Below are positions 26,010 through 35,064 of a DNA stretch of 64,000 nt, in pieces (position 1 is the stretch's first letter; every line of letters begins with the position of its first letter). Under the pieces are notes generated by a model. It worked only from the letters and a program-made list of their open reading frames with translations. It made no database searches and had not been told where the DNA came from. Made by a program: the position numbers and the translations under genes. The stretch is from Candidatus Thioglobus autotrophicus (lineage in GTDB: Bacteria; Pseudomonadota; Gammaproteobacteria; PS1; Pseudothioglobaceae): contig NZ_CP010552.1 in the NCBI RefSeq assembly GCF_001293165.1, positions 496,001 through 560,000 on the forward strand, in the 5' to 3' direction.

Positions 26010-26366
26010 TCAATAAGGCTGCTTATTGATTCTCATTAAGTTATTGATTTCATAAACAATTAGTTTAACACTGTTACCTTTGACCTTAATCTCTGCCTTT
26101 ATATCGGCTTTACAGTTGGCACCTGAGAATATAGTGAATTTACAACCTGCTAGTGATTTACGCGCTTGTCTGCCTGCATCCAATAAAACATCAAACGTAC
26201 CATCTGCTGATTTAAAACTTAAATCAGTTTCAGACATAACGCCAATTCCAATTTCACCTGATGACGTGATTTCTGTACCACTGAATTTATTAACTGCTTG
26301 TGTCAATGTTTGTGCGTTGGCAAAGGTTGCTGATAATGCTAGTGCTAATATAATAATTTTCTTCAT
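26010..26366 (-). CDS. Small exported protein (118 aa)
   Basis: A signal peptide (about 1-18, MKKIIILALALSATFANA) precedes a ~100-residue domain with two Cys (LAGCKFTIFSGANCKADIKA). No family is recognised. It starts 1 bp after the stop of the 315-residue nuclease gene and may be the last gene of the DUF262 operon, although an exported product is unexpected next to cytoplasmic nucleases. Confidence 0.65.
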   Translation of the reverse strand: MKKIIILALALSATFANAQTLTQAVNKFSGTEITSSGEIGIGVMSETDLSFKSADGTFDVLLDAGRQARKSLAGCKFTIFSGANCKADIKAEIKVKGNSVKLIVYEINNLMRINKQPY

Positions 26367-26367
26367 G

Positions 26368-27315
26368 TTATTGCCTCTTGTTAATTTCGCTTGTTAGTCC
26401 ATCGTATTTTATCTGACTTGGATTCAACTTAAGCAAACTTGATAATGTTATTGTTTTCTGTTTTGGAACTTTGTCATTCAGCACTTTAGTGTCTAGTACA
26501 TAAAAATCCCATTGGGATAAGTCTAGTGGGTTTACAGTGCCTTTATCCTTATGTGCAAGTACACAGAACACGTACACGTCTGCTTGTCTTTTTGCCTCTT
26601 CACTGCGTTTATTGTTTTCATCCCAAAGAACTGTTGGCTGTATGCCGAATATGATTTTCGATAATTCTGTTTGATTCCAACTTTGCAGGTACGCAGATGA
26701 TTTAATTTCAATCTTGAGTCCTGACTTTGTTATTAAATCATACGCATCCCACTCTTCCCTTGGTTGTTCTAGTACATCTATTGTTGATGCAACGATAAAC
26801 TCTGCAAGTACGCCCCTAAGCGCATTCCCTAGTAACTCAGAACTAGACCATTGCCAAAATGAAAGTACATTTAGTGGCATTTCATTTCCATCGAATACAA
26901 ATGGCTCTTTGCCTGTTTTCTTTGCTGTTTTAACTGCTTGAAGTGGGTTTATTATGTATGATTTTTCTACTCTATCACTCTCGTCTTTTATGGCAACCTC
27001 TTCAGGGTTAATGACAGCATTGTATGGAATGCTTGACCATTCATAGTGAGATTCACCATCAGGTGTTTGCACTACATAAATCTGCTGCCTGATAGCAACA
27101 TAACTACCGTCCTTTTTATGACCTTCCATAAGATAGTTGTAAAACCAGTAGTTGTGGTCTTTGTACGATAGGCTTTTAATAAAGTCTAGTGTGTATGGAA
27201 ATTTATTCTTAATATGCCTGTTAGCAAGTTTTTTTATTTCCTTTCTACTAATTGGGCAATTTTTAACTACATCTGAGAATGCTTGATGTGAAGGCATGAC
27301 GTTACTAACTTTCAC
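26368..27315 (-). CDS. PD-(D/E)XK nuclease-like protein (315 aa)
   Basis: A cytoplasmic protein with a restriction-endonuclease-like core in its second half: LRGVLAEFIVAST (E172), then WDAYDLITKSGLKIEIKSSA with D193 and the E203-I-K205 signature. The following region (QADVYVFCVLAHKD, PLDLSQWDFYVLDTKVLN, KTITLSSLLKL) is typical of REase-like proteins of defence islands. The N-terminal ~140 residues are a separate domain of unknown fold. It overlaps the upstream 268-residue gene by 11 bp. Its role is probably DNA cleavage within the DUF262 operon. The second copy at 39205-40148 carries three frameshifts. Confidence 0.72.
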   Translation of the reverse strand: MKVSNVMPSHQAFSDVVKNCPISRKEIKKLANRHIKNKFPYTLDFIKSLSYKDHNYWFYNYLMEGHKKDGSYVAIRQQIYVVQTPDGESHYEWSSIPYNAVINPEEVAIKDESDRVEKSYIINPLQAVKTAKKTGKEPFVFDGNEMPLNVLSFWQWSSSELLGNALRGVLAEFIVASTIDVLEQPREEWDAYDLITKSGLKIEIKSSAYLQSWNQTELSKIIFGIQPTVLWDENNKRSEEAKRQADVYVFCVLAHKDKGTVNPLDLSQWDFYVLDTKVLNDKVPKQKTITLSSLLKLNPSQIKYDGLTSEINKRQ

Positions 27316-28111
27316 TCAGACCTCTCCTAGATAACTCAGACCACATACCATCAAATAAATTTCTTGTCATTTCTTTGCATTCGAGACTACTTGCCTCGCT
27401 TTGCATTCTTTGGCTCTGCACATTCAGCATGGTGCAGAATGTTGGATAACTACAATAACTAATAGTAGTTCTTTTTAAGATATCTTTAACCTCGCTCCAA
27501 TTAATTTGTATTGATTCAGTTTTTGATGCTCTGATTTTTAAGTTATCAATATCGAGTTCAAGCGCCGCTTGAATAGCCTCATATGGATTTGAAAATTTCT
27601 CAGACCATAAACTAGAGAACTCCTCCTTGACCCCCATGTACAACAACACCGACTCTTTCTTTATTACTGTGTGTTTTTCTTCTAACCAATGAAGTAGAGC
27701 ATATTTGTACACCTGCTCAAGTGAGGATTTGGCGCCAATTTTCATCTCAATACTAAAGTTGGTGATTTCAGATGTAAAGAGTAAATCAGGTTGAACTAAC
27801 TTGCTAAACTTCAATACATCGTATCTTCCTTGCATGTAGAAATTATCTTGTACATCAGTACGAATAATAGAGTCAGTATTGATATTGCACGTTTCATTGA
27901 GCAGTGTATTAATAAATTGAGATGGAACTATTCTAAAAAATACATTGAACATGTGATTCAATGAAACTTCCATATTTTGTATATGGTCTAGTACATCTTG
28001 TTGATTGTTGTATCTGCTCTTAGGGTTCTTGATTTTCCCTAAGTGCTGTGGCTCCCAATAATAGAACTCTGCAGTATCGTAATATTGTGATGTCCAATCT
28101 CTATCTTTCAT
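27305..28111 (-). CDS. PD-(D/E)XK nuclease-like protein (268 aa)
   Basis: The central segment QPDLLFTSEITNFSIEMKIG contains P108-D109, 12 residues, then E122-M-K124: the PD-(D/E)XK signature, followed by a helix with Q133 and KYALLHWLEEK. The flanking regions are not recognised. There is no signal peptide. It overlaps the upstream 92-residue gene (ATGA) and the downstream 315-residue gene, so expression is coupled. A second, unrelated-looking nuclease in the same operon suggests a multi-component restriction system. Confidence 0.7.
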   Translation of the reverse strand: MKDRDWTSQYYDTAEFYYWEPQHLGKIKNPKSRYNNQQDVLDHIQNMEVSLNHMFNVFFRIVPSQFINTLLNETCNINTDSIIRTDVQDNFYMQGRYDVLKFSKLVQPDLLFTSEITNFSIEMKIGAKSSLEQVYKYALLHWLEEKHTVIKKESVLLYMGVKEEFSSLWSEKFSNPYEAIQAALELDIDNLKIRASKTESIQINWSEVKDILKRTTISYCSYPTFCTMLNVQSQRMQSEASSLECKEMTRNLFDGMWSELSRRGLSES

Positions 28112-28386
28112 GTATTGTTTCTACTAAACCTTTTTATAATCTCATCTTCAACATCATCAATAAGTTCATTGGTAAATTGGTCAGAGTGTGATGGAAACGG
28201 ATTCTTGGGCTTATACAGGGTGTCAATCTCTTTAAAGAAACAACTGCCAATAGACTCAATTACTGTTCTTTTTCCATTTAGTTCAATGAACCATTTTTTG
28301 TCAAAGTCTCTGAACTCCATTCTACCGTTGTGCTTGCCAATGATAATTTCCTTTAGTTTTTTATATGGTGCGTTTATTTTATTCAT
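28108..28386 (-). CDS. Hypothetical small operon protein (92 aa)
   Basis: MNKINAPYKKLKEIIIGKHN at the start, then a WFIELNGKRTVIESIGSCFF strand region and an acidic helical C-terminal (NELIDDVEDEIIKRF). No family is recognised. It begins 3 bp after the 107-residue gene and overlaps the 268-residue nuclease gene by 4 bp. It is a candidate accessory or specificity subunit of the operon. The opposite-strand frame 28115-28537 is a shadow. Confidence 0.62.
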   Translation of the reverse strand: MNKINAPYKKLKEIIIGKHNGRMEFRDFDKKWFIELNGKRTVIESIGSCFFKEIDTLYKPKNPFPSHSDQFTNELIDDVEDEIIKRFSRNNT

Positions 28387-28389
28387 AAG

Positions 28390-28713
28390 TTATTTCGGTA
28401 AATCGTTGTGTGCCAATCGATATTCATACGATTGCTCCTTGGCACATCTGTTAATAATTGTAGTGTCGTCAATAGGTGCCCCCATAGTCCAGTACACCAT
28501 GCCATCTTCATCAAAATATGTAATATCCATTTTATAAAACTTTCCAACATAACCATTTGCTCTTATATGCTCAACCATTTTTATAAACAAGCCCTTATCA
28601 ACTTTGTCTCGAACAATGTATTCATGTGGCCACGTCTTGGCATAGGTCTTGGCAAAAATCCAATTGGATTCTTTGATGAAGTTTTTTAGTTGTTGTACAA
28701 ACTTGTTATCCAC
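28390..28713 (-). CDS. Conserved small protein of defence neighbourhoods (107 aa)
   Basis: Contains NWIFAKTYAKTWPHEYIVRD, GYVGKFYKMDITYFDEDGMV, YWTMGAPIDDTTIINRC and SYEYR. I recall this sequence pattern from conserved hypothetical proteins seen beside restriction or methylase genes, but I know of no assigned function. It lies 8 bp after the DUF262 gene and 3 bp before the 92-residue gene. The conserved Trp, His, Asp and Cys residues would be worth testing for an enzymatic site. Confidence 0.68.
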   Translation of the reverse strand: MDNKFVQQLKNFIKESNWIFAKTYAKTWPHEYIVRDKVDKGLFIKMVEHIRANGYVGKFYKMDITYFDEDGMVYWTMGAPIDDTTIINRCAKEQSYEYRLAHNDLPK

Positions 28714-28721
28714 GTTTACTG

Positions 28722-30803
28722 CTATGACAAGGCTTCTTCGTACGCAAGACGAATCAATTCTTTGAATTTATTTAAATCACTTTTTTGCTCTATTTCACAA
28801 TACACACCACTTAAATCAGCATAAACAATAAAAGACCATTCATGAGTATCTGAGCAAATTTCTTGCATCTCAGTAGGTATTTGGTCGTATTCAAGTGACA
28901 TAACAATAGCAAGTTTTCCACTTCTTGGTATTACTTGAAGAAATGGTTCCAATGTATAGAATGTGAGATTCTTTTTGCCAATAATTAATGATGAGTCGGA
29001 TGCTATGCTGTCAATATATGATTTTAATTGACTGAAGAGTTCAGTAGTATTTTCCTTAAATCCATCAACATCAGAGGTTGTTTTTCCATGACTTAGATGT
29101 TTGCGCTCATCTAGAGCATATTCTGATATTAATTTTGAGGAAATTTTCAATAAAGGCCATAATTGAATAGATTGATTTGCCAGTCTTTCCGCTCTAGCAA
29201 TCATTTCATTTTCTGTCCAAACTTCACTTTCTCGCATATCCCGATTAAGTCTAAGTGGACTCACATCAAACCCGCCATTAATGGTTTTTTTGGTTTGATA
29301 GTCTTTATCACTGTATTCAGAGTTATAACCTGTGAGCGTTAAGTTGCCAAGTCTGTGTAGCCATGTTTGATGCACTAATTGCCAATCATCTCCAAGCATA
29401 TCTTTCCACTCTTTACGCAAGTTCTCATTTTGAGGCATGATGTGCTCAATACTGAACTTAGTAGTATCAATCTTTTCTTTACTATCATTCTCAATTCGCT
29501 CTAATATGAGTCGACAGTTTGCCGACTCATATAAATCGTTATTCTTTAACGATTCAATAAATTCAACATCATTAGGGAATCTGCTATTTTTGCTGAAGCG
29601 TGCAATTGCAACAGATAGACTCTCTAATGGCTTTTCTTCGGTTATCTTTTGAGCAAGAGATGCAAATAGATTGCCATACGAGCGTGTCTGCATTCCACAA
29701 ACCGACCTTCTTAGGATGTAACTCTCTAACAATCTGACAGATTTAATGAAGTCATTTTTTGATAATTTGTCTGTTTCGTGTAATTGATACAGTCGAATAA
29801 TGACAGGTGTTGCAACGTCAATTAATCGTTTTAAGTCACTAAAGGCATTTTTAAGTTCATTGTCACTTTCTTGCAATAATGAATAGTTAGTATAGAAACG
29901 CACCTGATTATGAATATTGTTGAGTATTTCATCAATTGGTTTATCATTTATTTGCTCTGAAAACCATTGCTTGAACAGAACATAGACATCAACTGCCCTA
30001 ACAAGAATATTGGATTTGGTCGCAAGTGTTAAGAAGTCTTGTGCAAAACGGTCAAATTTCTTCTCATAAAACCCACCGAACAGTTGTTCCATAGGGAACC
30101 ATGTATTTTCATATAGTTCTGTTTGAATATCTTGTGGCTGGTTCATGAGTACGTAATTACGAATCAAGTCAGCCTGACTAAGGTCAACGCCAGTAGAGTT
30201 TAAACTTTCAAATATTGCTTGCGGGTCATCTTGGTTGATTTGCAAAAGAACCTCAACAACCTTAAGTGTTTGCAGTCCTTGATATGCAGTCTCAATGGAT
30301 TCCTTATCAATAAATTGGTCACAGAAGTAATCAAAATTACGTTTCATATTATCTGAAACATCTTCTGAATCATATTTTTTATCAACCAATGCACGAAGGG
30401 ATGATTTATCACGTTTGGTCAACAAAAGTTTGTAGTGCATATCTCCATCGCCAAATCTATTGGTGAGAAAATATTCTTCAATTGCATCCAATGATGTTGC
30501 AGAAACACTTTCCATTCCCAACTCACTTGCACATTTTAATAAAGCAATTATTAATAATGTAATCGTGGTTAGTCGTTGCTGACCGTCAATAACCTGCCAT
30601 TTAGGAATGCTTGCTGTTGTTTCTAAATTGGAAATCAATACAACTGAACCAATAAAATGACCAGCCTGTCTTGGACTTATAATGTCCTTATATAGCAGCG
30701 CACAATGAATTTCTTTCCAGTTGTAAGTACGCTGAAAGATTGGTATTAAAAACTGCTTTGGACCTTGTATTATTTCAACTAAAGACTTGTCACTTGCTTG
30801 CAT
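28722..30803 (-). CDS. GmrSD-like DUF262-DUF1524 protein with C-terminal DUF5655-like domain
   Basis: A 693-residue protein. The N-terminal DUF262 domain shows PIFQRTYNW (21-29) and DGQQRLTT (73-80), the ParB-like NTPase motifs, plus FESLNSTGVDLSQADLIRNY (198-217). The DUF1524 His-Me nuclease domain has IEHIMPQ (H454) and LHRLGNLTLTGYNSEYSDK (482-500). The last ~100 residues resemble DUF5655. GmrSD-type enzymes are NTP-dependent type IV restriction systems that cleave modified phage DNA. Here it heads a leftward operon of five or six genes, unlike stand-alone GmrSD, suggesting extra subunits. All key motifs are intact. Confidence 0.85.
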   Translation of the reverse strand: MQASDKSLVEIIQGPKQFLIPIFQRTYNWKEIHCALLYKDIISPRQAGHFIGSVVLISNLETTASIPKWQVIDGQQRLTTITLLIIALLKCASELGMESVSATSLDAIEEYFLTNRFGDGDMHYKLLLTKRDKSSLRALVDKKYDSEDVSDNMKRNFDYFCDQFIDKESIETAYQGLQTLKVVEVLLQINQDDPQAIFESLNSTGVDLSQADLIRNYVLMNQPQDIQTELYENTWFPMEQLFGGFYEKKFDRFAQDFLTLATKSNILVRAVDVYVLFKQWFSEQINDKPIDEILNNIHNQVRFYTNYSLLQESDNELKNAFSDLKRLIDVATPVIIRLYQLHETDKLSKNDFIKSVRLLESYILRRSVCGMQTRSYGNLFASLAQKITEEKPLESLSVAIARFSKNSRFPNDVEFIESLKNNDLYESANCRLILERIENDSKEKIDTTKFSIEHIMPQNENLRKEWKDMLGDDWQLVHQTWLHRLGNLTLTGYNSEYSDKDYQTKKTINGGFDVSPLRLNRDMRESEVWTENEMIARAERLANQSIQLWPLLKISSKLISEYALDERKHLSHGKTTSDVDGFKENTTELFSQLKSYIDSIASDSSLIIGKKNLTFYTLEPFLQVIPRSGKLAIVMSLEYDQIPTEMQEICSDTHEWSFIVYADLSGVYCEIEQKSDLNKFKELIRLAYEEALS

Positions 30804-30882
30804 AAGGACTCCGAATAATATTAATAATGTGACTCATATTAACTTGTATAAATTAGGTAATTAATTATGCGCTAAATGGAAT

Positions 30883-31074
30883 TCAGAATGCAACAAATCC
30901 AAGTCTGTTGGGTTTATCTGGTTTGTACCCTTGGATTAATAATTTCTCAACTAGTGGCACATCCCCCTTTCTTGCGGCATCATTAACTGTAACATCACTC
31001 TCAAATGCTACTGTATTAAATGGGATAAACAACAAAAGTGTTGGTACAAGTAAATTAATAGTTTTTTTGTACAT
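30883..31074 (-). CDS. Short exported protein with partial ankyrin repeat (63 aa)
   Basis: A signal peptide (about 1-23) is followed by one ankyrin-like unit, VNDAARKGDVPLVEKLLIQG then YKPDKPNRLGF, and stops where a second repeat would begin. It is probably the 5' remnant of a longer ankyrin-repeat gene. It is divergent from the Sel1 gene at 31165 and shares an intergenic region with it. Confidence 0.5.
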   Translation of the reverse strand: MYKKTINLLVPTLLLFIPFNTVAFESDVTVNDAARKGDVPLVEKLLIQGYKPDKPNRLGFVAF

Positions 31075-31164
31075 AGTTCCTATATGTTGAAGTGATAAAA
31101 TTAATATACCATTAAGATATCTAAGTTACTAATTTATGCCATTAAAAAAATACCTAACTAAGCA

Positions 31165-32472
31165 ATGAAGTCAATAATAATATCGCTATATTTACTGCTA
31201 TCTAGTTATGCAAACACTTCATTTGCAGATTTTACTAGTGCTGTAAGTAATTATAATAAAGGCAACTATAACACAGCATTTAAAGAATTTAAACATCTTG
31301 CAGAACAAGGGAATATTGGCGCTCAAACTAATTTGGGCATGATGTATGAACATGGTACAGGTACACCTAAAGATTATAAACAGGCGGCTTACTGGTATCG
31401 CATGTCTGCAAAACAAGGAGGTGCCGCTGCTCAATATAATTTAGGTGTGCTATATACAAATGGTCGGGGCGTTCCCAAGAATGATAAGCGAGCAGTTGAA
31501 TGGTATAAAAAGTCTGCTGAACAAGGGTTTGCCAATGCTCAGTCTAATTTAGGCTTCATGTATGCCGAGGGTAGAGGTGGGCTACCTAAAGACAGTAAAC
31601 GTGCGGTTGAGTTGTATAAACAAGCAGCGGCGCAAGGCTACTCTATAGCGCAATCTAATTTAGGCTTAATGCACGCCAAGGGTAGAGGTGGCCTACCTAA
31701 AGATGATAAGCGAGCAGTTGAATTATATAAAAAATCCGCAGAGCAAGGCTATTCCATAGCGCAATATAATTTAGGTTTAATGTATGAAAGCGGCAGAGGG
31801 GGGCTGCCTAAGGATGTTAATAAAGCAGTTTATTGGCATACAAAAGCCTCTAAACAGGGTTTTTCAGTTTCCCAATATAATTTAGGGGTGATATACTCTG
31901 AAGGTCGAAATATCCCTAAAAACTATAAGCGTGCAGTTGAATTTTATAAAAAATCCGCAGTACAAGGTTATAGTGATGCACAGTTTAACTTAGGCCTAAT
32001 GTATGAATCTGGAAAAGGTGTATCTAAGGACTACAAACAGGCGGCTTACTGGTATCGCATGTCTGCAAAACAAGGAGGTGCCGCTGCTCAAGATAGCCTA
32101 GGCGTAATGTATGCTAATGGTCAAGGTGTGCCTAAAAATGATAAGCAAGCAGTTGAATGGTTTAAAAAGTCTGCTGAACAAGGGTTTGCCAATGCTCAGC
32201 ATCATTTAGGTGTTATGTATGAAAGTGGCGGAGGCGGCTTACTTAAAGACGAAAAACAAGCGTCTGAATGGTACCGTAAGGCAAAAGAACAAGGTTATGT
32301 TAGCACTAAATATGATGATGCTTCAATTGCATATGAAGGCGCTAAAAAAGGTATGGCGGCAGCGGGTTGGGCTGTATTTGCTTTATTGGCACTATTACTA
32401 TATAAGATTATCAACGTATTATTAATTCGATATAAGAAAAGAAAGGATGCTGCAAAAAAAATTACACAATAA
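31165..32472 (+). CDS. Membrane-anchored Sel1-like repeat protein (435 aa)
   Basis: A signal peptide (about 1-21) is followed by about ten Sel1-like repeats of 36-37 residues with the pattern AxxGxxxAQxNLGxMYxxGxGxPKDxxxAxxWYxKSA. A C-terminal membrane helix (about 391-412) and a basic tail follow. Such proteins act as scaffolds, often at the envelope. Two perfect 57-bp internal repeats (31378-31434 and 32035-32091) lie 657 bp apart; in copy 2 everything between them has been lost. It overlaps the next Sel1 gene by 26 bp. Confidence 0.82.
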   Translation: MKSIIISLYLLLSSYANTSFADFTSAVSNYNKGNYNTAFKEFKHLAEQGNIGAQTNLGMMYEHGTGTPKDYKQAAYWYRMSAKQGGAAAQYNLGVLYTNGRGVPKNDKRAVEWYKKSAEQGFANAQSNLGFMYAEGRGGLPKDSKRAVELYKQAAAQGYSIAQSNLGLMHAKGRGGLPKDDKRAVELYKKSAEQGYSIAQYNLGLMYESGRGGLPKDVNKAVYWHTKASKQGFSVSQYNLGVIYSEGRNIPKNYKRAVEFYKKSAVQGYSDAQFNLGLMYESGKGVSKDYKQAAYWYRMSAKQGGAAAQDSLGVMYANGQGVPKNDKQAVEWFKKSAEQGFANAQHHLGVMYESGGGGLLKDEKQASEWYRKAKEQGYVSTKYDDASIAYEGAKKGMAAAGWAVFALLALLLYKIINVLLIRYKKRKDAAKKITQ

Positions 32473-33910
32473 AAGGAAACCCGTATGGCCATGGCTAGTT
32501 TTGTCTTTGATAGTATGTATTTGGTATTCATATAAAGTTACTGAAGGTGATGCTTCTTATGCCTTTATTTTAGGAGGGGTTTCATTCTTAATTGGAATTC
32601 CTTTATTTATAGTTATAGTTATAGATATTCTTTCAAGAATTTTCTCTAAAAAACCCTTAACAAGAGAGGTTTTTCTTGTGATTTTTATACCAATATTCGT
32701 TTATGTGTTGAATATGAGTTGGCAAGGCACACCAATGTACTGGAAGCAAAAGGCTGAGAATGGTAATAATATCGCTCCATTCATTCTTGGCGTTATGTAT
32801 GACAAAGGCAAAGGAAGCACCCCTAAGGATAATCAACAGGCAGTTTATTGGTATAAAAAATCTATTGCACAAGGAGACGATATCATTGCTAATAATGCAC
32901 AGCGTAATTTAGACCTTATGTATAAAAGATATCCAGGGTTAAAAGAGAAATATCAACCATACGTGTATAGCCCTGATAACTGTTTATTTGAAGTTACATT
33001 CCCAGAAAAGCCAGTAATAAATAAAGTTAGTAATGCCGTTACTGAATATGAGCAGGCTGAACTAGTAACAGAAGATTCTTTTTTTAGAACGGAATGCATT
33101 GGTTTGACGCTAGAAAACCCTATTACAGAAATAAGAGCCTCTCTTGAGGCTCTAGGAAGTGCTGATGGATTAAAAAATGTTTCTATTATTAATGACTTAA
33201 AAGACGCTCGTTACATATCTTCAAAAATGAGAGGGTATAAAAATATAGCAGAAACACCTACAACATTTAATGTTTATGCTTATTATAAAAAGAAATCATT
33301 ATTATTTCTTACGGTTGCAAGTAAAAGTGTAAATTATCCTACTAATTCTATGCGTAATTTCTTATCTAGCGTAAAAGTTAAAGAATTATTTGTACTTGAA
33401 CAAGATATTTATAACAATATCAAGAAAAACCTTACAACGGCAGGCATTGATAAAAATGTTTTGGACAAAATGTTGCAATCGTTTAATAGTTACGAAAAAT
33501 ATATACAACCTGCAAAGGAAGGGGATACTGATGCTCAATATTATTTGGGCCGTATGTATCATAAAGGCAAGGATGTTATTAAAAATGATGAAATGGCGTT
33601 TTTATGGTTTGAGAGGGCAGCAGAACAGGGGCACGCTCCTTCCCAATTCAATTTAGGGCTTATGTACGATAAAGGCGAGTCAACACCTGTGAACTATAAA
33701 CAGGCTTATTATTGGTATAAAAAAGCAGCAGAACAAGGCAATCCTAATGCACAACATAACTTAGGCTCTAAGTATATTTTCGGCCTTGGTGTTGAAAAGG
33801 ATTACAAAAAAGCCAAATTTTGGTATGAGAAAGCACGTGATAATTCCGATAAATATGTTACAAAGAAAGCAATTGAAAATATAGAGAAATACAAACTATC
33901 GGAATATTAA
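32447..33910 (+). CDS. Multi-TM protein with Sel1-like repeats (487 aa)
   Basis: Three hydrophobic segments near residues 13-30, 38-62 and 75-91 anchor the N terminus. Two Sel1-like repeats follow (about 98-150), then a unique ~150-residue domain (about 170-310) and a C-terminal set of about three Sel1 repeats (EGDTDAQYYLGRMYHKG, EQGHAPSQFNLGLMYDKG, EQGNPNAQHNLGSKYIFG). The ATG lies inside the previous gene in another frame. A role in envelope-associated complexes with the preceding Sel1 protein is plausible but unproven. Confidence 0.75.
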   Translation: MLQKKLHNKRKPVWPWLVLSLIVCIWYSYKVTEGDASYAFILGGVSFLIGIPLFIVIVIDILSRIFSKKPLTREVFLVIFIPIFVYVLNMSWQGTPMYWKQKAENGNNIAPFILGVMYDKGKGSTPKDNQQAVYWYKKSIAQGDDIIANNAQRNLDLMYKRYPGLKEKYQPYVYSPDNCLFEVTFPEKPVINKVSNAVTEYEQAELVTEDSFFRTECIGLTLENPITEIRASLEALGSADGLKNVSIINDLKDARYISSKMRGYKNIAETPTTFNVYAYYKKKSLLFLTVASKSVNYPTNSMRNFLSSVKVKELFVLEQDIYNNIKKNLTTAGIDKNVLDKMLQSFNSYEKYIQPAKEGDTDAQYYLGRMYHKGKDVIKNDEMAFLWFERAAEQGHAPSQFNLGLMYDKGESTPVNYKQAYYWYKKAAEQGNPNAQHNLGSKYIFGLGVEKDYKKAKFWYEKARDNSDKYVTKKAIENIEKYKLSEY

Positions 33911-34096
33911 CGCTTTTAATATTTTTTGAAAATTAGTTCTTCATGCATACAGTCTCTGCATAGCCCCCATCGCGAACCTCACTTCCTGGAATGTACATTT
34001 TTTAGAGAGGATATTGATGAGGTTAAGGATTACAAAGGCGATGGAAGTTCTTTTTTGGTAATTTACTTTCCAATATAATTATTAATAAAACTACTT
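33911..34096 (+). other. Intergenic region with a possible gene remnant
   Basis: A frame without its own start codon runs for about 45 codons (including HREPHFLECTFFRED and EVKDYKGDGSSFLVIYF) and ends about 20 bp before the next gene. It looks like the tail of a lost gene. I see no other structure here. Confidence 0.35.
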
Positions 34097-34627
34097 ATGA
34101 CCACTAAAATTGAAAAACCAATAATTTACTCTAAAGAGGCGCCTAGACAAATTATATTCGAGGATTACAAGTCACTTAATGGGGAGTTGCCCATATTAGG
34201 TGGTTGGGGATACACTAAAGAAGATGCTGTAATTATTGATAAAAATGACCCTACCGCTTCAAAAGGCTTGCCTTTTGATGGTGTAGATATTGAGTATACT
34301 TTTGTTGAAAAAAGAATTTACGAAGAGTTGATTGTATTTAGTCTACTTGGTGAGCCACATGCTGGCATAGGATGGAAGCAACTTAGTCAAAAGTTGGAGA
34401 CACACAACGAGCGTGATTACGATATATTGACATATGAAGTTACCGCACTCCCTAAGTCAGACTGGCATGAATTAAAAGAAGACTTAAAGAGTGGCGGCCC
34501 TTCAGGGGTGGATGCATATGAAGAGAAGAGAAGAGAAAAATTGATTAGTTATACAACCGAATATTGGTTTGATATTACAAGTTTTTTTGGCGCATCATCA
34601 AAGGTGGATGATAAAGAGCCATTTTAG
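34097..34627 (+). CDS. Hypothetical protein (176 aa)
   Basis: A soluble protein with MTTKIEKPIIYSKEAPRQII, GGWGYTKEDAVIIDKND and a C-terminal TTEYWFDITSFFG. It has no signal peptide or membrane segment and I recognise no family. It lies upstream of the MazG-like and phosphatase genes on the same strand (gap 59 bp to the MazG start), so it probably belongs to the same transcript. Confidence 0.62.
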   Translation: MTTKIEKPIIYSKEAPRQIIFEDYKSLNGELPILGGWGYTKEDAVIIDKNDPTASKGLPFDGVDIEYTFVEKRIYEELIVFSLLGEPHAGIGWKQLSQKLETHNERDYDILTYEVTALPKSDWHELKEDLKSGGPSGVDAYEEKRREKLISYTTEYWFDITSFFGASSKVDDKEPF

Positions 34628-34686
34628 TATAGATTTTAATGATGCCAAACAGCGCATTAAATCCATCCATACCTACCAAATTAATT

Positions 34687-35064
34687 ATGAACATCAAAAA
34701 AATACAAAAACAACTTTCAGATTTTGCCGATGAGCGTGATTGGAATCAGTTTCACAATCCAAAGAACTTAGCAATGGCACTGTCTGTTGAAGCGTCAGAA
34801 TTAGTTGAAATTTTTCAGTGGTTAACGCCTGAACAAGCCGAAGCAATCATGGGTACTGATGAAAACGAGCATGTCAAAGAAGAATTGGCAGACGTTATGA
34901 TTTACTTGATTCGTTTGGCAGATAAATTAAACGTAGACATTGAGGATGCAGTTACAGATAAGATTGTTAAGAATGGCGAAAAGTATCCTGTTGACACTTC
35001 AAAAGGAAGCACTACGAAGCGCACAACGTTAAAAGAAAAGATTAAAGATTTAATTGCACTTTGA
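34687..35064 (+). CDS. MazG-like nucleotide pyrophosphohydrolase (125 aa)
   Basis: All-alpha NTP pyrophosphatase fold: VEASELVEIFQW gives the first metal-binding Glu pair and EELADVMIYLIRLAD the second ExxD motif. Length and sequence fit the short MazG-like or dCTPase-type family that hydrolyses (d)NTPs to NMP and pyrophosphate. The ATG giving MNIKKIQKQLSDFADER is chosen; a 16-codon upstream extension is open but does not fit. Next to defence genes, such enzymes can alter nucleotide pools during infection; housecleaning is the alternative. Confidence 0.85.
   Translation: MNIKKIQKQLSDFADERDWNQFHNPKNLAMALSVEASELVEIFQWLTPEQAEAIMGTDENEHVKEELADVMIYLIRLADKLNVDIEDAVTDKIVKNGEKYPVDTSKGSTTKRTTLKEKIKDLIAL

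Noticed and set aside
28115-28537. 140-residue plus-strand frame (and its copy at 40948-41370)
   Set aside because: It is antisense to the 92- and 107-residue operon genes, has a Ser/Leu-rich composition and no ribosome-binding site.
31165-32472. Direct repeats in the Sel1 gene as a possible CRISPR array
   Set aside because: The repeats are 36-37-codon Sel1 units in one frame with no spacer pattern and no cas genes nearby.
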